From positions 1 through 6,435 of the forward strand of contig JAUWHU010000199.1 of assembly GCA_030605705.1 (NCBI GenBank): 6,435 nt of DNA. The letters are read 5' to 3'. A program made the translations under genes and the position numbers. Position 1 is the stretch's first letter, and the number at the start of each line of letters is the position of its first letter. A model generated the notes under the pieces. It was not told the origin of the DNA. It saw nothing but the letters and a program-made list of their open reading frames with translations, and made no database searches. The DNA is from Thermoflexia bacterium. Its GTDB lineage: Bacteria; Chloroflexota; Anaerolineae; B4-G1; SLSP01. Shown here in pieces: positions 4,891-6,435 of the stretch.

Positions 4891-6195
4891 GTGAAACTGG
4901 ACTACAAGAAGACATTTCTGATCGGTTTTGGTTTCTTCGGCACCAGCGTGATGTGGACGCTCTACAACGCCTACGTGCCTATCTACCTGCAGGCGGGCAG
5001 CCCGACGTTCAACGCGCCCAGCGAGGTAGGCTTCGGCTTTGGCGCAGGGCTGACGGGCGTGATCATGACATTAGACAACATCGTCGCCTTCTTCCTTTTG
5101 CCCTTGATCGGGATATGGTCCGACCGGACGTGGACCCGTTTTGGCCGCCGCAAGCCCTTCATCATGGTGCTGGCGCCCATTGCCATCATCGCCTTCATCC
5201 TGATTCCCGTGACCGTGCGAATGATCCCCCCGGAACTCAGCGGGCAAATGGATAATTTGGGAACCCCTCTGGCGTTCTTCATGCTGGCCATCGGAGTGTT
5301 CCTGGCGGCGATGGCGGGCTTCCGCACGCCGGTGATCGCGCTCATGCCCGACCTGACGCCCAGCCCGCTGCGCTCACAGGCCAACGGCGTCATCAATCTG
5401 ATGGGCGGAGTGGGAACATTGATCGCCACGTTAGGCAGCAGCTTTCTCTATGGGATGGGGCGCATGGTACCCTTTGTCTTCGGCGGCGTGCTGATGGTCG
5501 CCGCGGTGTTGATGTTATTCTTCTTCATCAAGGAGCCGGAAGAATTCGAGACGGCGGCCCACGAGGATGAGGGAATGGGCGCGCTGCGCGCCGTCAAACG
5601 CATCTCCTCGGAAGCCCGCCGCAGCCTCTTCCTCTTGATGGCGGCGATCTTCTGCTGGTTCGTCGGTTACAATGCCATCGAAACATTCCTCTCATCCTAC
5701 GCCGTGAGCGAGTTGGGCATGTCCACCGGCACGGCCCCGCTGCTGATGGGAGTGGCGTCACTGGCCTTCCTGGCTTTCGCGATCCCGGCCGGCTACATCG
5801 CGGCCCGTTTCGGACGGCGGCGCACGATTGTCTCCGGTCTGGTCATCTTCGGCGCGCTGCTGCTGGCGAATTTTTTCCTGCGCAACGCGACGTTGATCTG
5901 GCCCCTCATGGCGCTGGGCGGGATAGGTTGGGCGCTGGTGAACATCAATTCGCTGCCGATGGTGGTGGACATCGCGGCCTCCGCCGCCGACCTGGGGACG
6001 TACACGGGGCTGTACTACCTCGCCTCGCAGCTGGCCGCCGTGGTCGGGCCAACGCTCAACGGTTACATCGTGGAATGGGGCGGCGGCGACTACAACCTGA
6101 TCTTCATCGTGACGCCCGCCTTCTTCCTGCTGGCTATCCTGTGCATGTGGCGGGTGACGCAGGGCGAGGCGAAAGTGGCGACGATCACCGTCTGA
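4891..6195 (+). CDS. MFS transporter, sugar-permease-like (SLC45/GPH-like)
   Basis: Twelve-helix major facilitator superfamily membrane protein, 434 residues from a GTG start with AGGAGG seven bases upstream. Helix 1 ends WTLYNAYVPIYLQ (22-34). TLDNIVAFFLLPLIGIWSD (60-78) leads into the helix 2-3 loop motif SDRTWTRFGRRKPFI (77-91), which resembles the SDR..RxGRR(R/K)PFI loop of plant sucrose and SLC45 sugar transporters. ALMPDLTPSPLRSQANG (150-166) is typical of bacterial relatives. A charged central loop (KEPEEFETAAHEDEG) divides the two six-helix halves, and RFGRRRT (306-312) repeats the loop motif in the second half. Maltose- or sucrose-type proton symport is therefore the best guess, but no sugar-enzyme gene lies nearby to support it. 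It is transcribed divergently from ubiA. GC content is high throughout. Confidence 0.82.
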   Translation: MKLDYKKTFLIGFGFFGTSVMWTLYNAYVPIYLQAGSPTFNAPSEVGFGFGAGLTGVIMTLDNIVAFFLLPLIGIWSDRTWTRFGRRKPFIMVLAPIAIIAFILIPVTVRMIPPELSGQMDNLGTPLAFFMLAIGVFLAAMAGFRTPVIALMPDLTPSPLRSQANGVINLMGGVGTLIATLGSSFLYGMGRMVPFVFGGVLMVAAVLMLFFFIKEPEEFETAAHEDEGMGALRAVKRISSEARRSLFLLMAAIFCWFVGYNAIETFLSSYAVSELGMSTGTAPLLMGVASLAFLAFAIPAGYIAARFGRRRTIVSGLVIFGALLLANFFLRNATLIWPLMALGGIGWALVNINSLPMVVDIAASAADLGTYTGLYYLASQLAAVVGPTLNGYIVEWGGGDYNLIFIVTPAFFLLAILCMWRVTQGEAKVATITV

Positions 6196-6199
6196 GTCT

Positions 6200-6225
6200 A
6201 AAGAACCAGAAATTCACCGCAGACG
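6200..6225. repeat. Half copy of the CGCAGAG-type palindrome
   Basis: AAAGAACCAGAAATTCACCG and the following CAGACG match the reverse complement of 373-400 with one mismatch and one two-base (GA) deletion. It starts five bases after the MFS stop codon. No matching inverted arm follows in the window. Confidence 0.75.
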
Positions 6226-6300
6226 TAGTGTTTTGTCAAGGCTGATTTGATGGATAAAATGACTACCGGGAGGAAATCGTGTTGGTGGCGGGGAAATGAG

Positions 6301-6381
6301 ACCCCCCTCAATCCCCCCTACGTGGGGGGAAGCGGGAGCTGCGGTCTCCCCCTTCCCTGGTTGGGATGGGGGCCGGGGGGT
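6301..6381. repeat. C/G-rich palindrome downstream of the MFS gene
   Basis: ACCCCCCTCAATCCCCCC (6301-6318) pairs imperfectly with GGGATGGGGGCCGGGGGGT (6363-6381). Inside it are two smaller hairpins: CCCCCC-TACGT-GGGGGG (6313-6329) and GGGAG-CTGCGGT-CTCCC (6334-6350). No T-run follows, so it is a repeat element and not a classical terminator, although it could still stop or stabilise transcripts from the MFS gene. Confidence 0.7.
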
Positions 6382-6393
6382 TAGGTACCAGCT

Positions 6394-6435
6394 ATGCCTA
6401 ACAACCTCGTCATTGGTCAGAAAGTGACCTCACAG
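6394..6435 (+). CDS. Possible start of an unidentified gene, cut by the window edge
   Basis: An ATG opens a frame that stays open to the right edge: MPNNLVIGQKVTSQ, 14 codons. There is no strong ribosome site (TTAGGT nearby). The peptide vaguely recalls N-termini of DUF559-type nuclease-like proteins, but 14 residues cannot establish that. Treat as tentative. Confidence 0.25.
   Translation, partial: MPNNLVIGQKVTSQ

Noticed and set aside
6226..6300. Remnant of an insertion sequence end (TAGTGTTTTGTCAAGG region)
   Set aside because: No terminal inverted repeat partner, target duplication or transposase sequence can be seen in the window.

Overview
The window looks like a piece of a GC-rich bacterial chromosome, most likely Chloroflexota (Anaerolineae-like). 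That is inferred from a mevalonate kinase paired with isopentenyl phosphate kinase, the N-terminus of a GT39-like membrane glycosyltransferase, and gene spacers packed with several unrelated palindromic repeat types. No rRNA, tRNA, CRISPR array or intact insertion sequence was seen.

Layout from left to right. Positions 1-119 (minus) hold the first 39 codons of a probable membrane glycosyltransferase. Positions 120-429 are a repeat-filled spacer: a 7-bp tandem repeat, a small hairpin and a long imperfect palindrome. Positions 430-1509 (minus) encode a solitary, relatively AT-rich D12-class adenine DNA methyltransferase with no restriction enzyme beside it. Positions 1510-1865 are a second repeat-filled spacer. 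Then come three minus-strand genes of isoprenoid and prenyl-lipid metabolism: a UbiA-family prenyltransferase (3773-4654), mevalonate kinase (2660-3616) and isopentenyl phosphate kinase (1866-2660). The last two share one base at a TGATG junction. Divergent from ubiA, on the plus strand, is an MFS transporter (4891-6195) resembling sugar permeases. The right end (6196-6435) holds a half copy of one repeat, a C/G-rich palindrome and possibly the first 14 codons of another gene.

How the genes may work together: mevalonate kinase makes phosphomevalonate and isopentenyl phosphate kinase makes IPP from isopentenyl phosphate. Together they point to the alternative (phosphomevalonate-decarboxylase) mevalonate route described for Roseiflexus; the decarboxylase is not in this window. 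The UbiA protein would use a polyprenyl phosphate or diphosphate made from that IPP. Its closest apparent relatives are decaprenyl-phosphate phosphoribosyltransferases. The methyltransferase and the MFS transporter have no evident functional tie to these genes.

The most unusual structure is in the spacers. An identical 19-bp hairpin (21 bp including flanking GT) lies inside one arm of two different larger palindromes, and these two palindromes flank the orphan methyltransferase.
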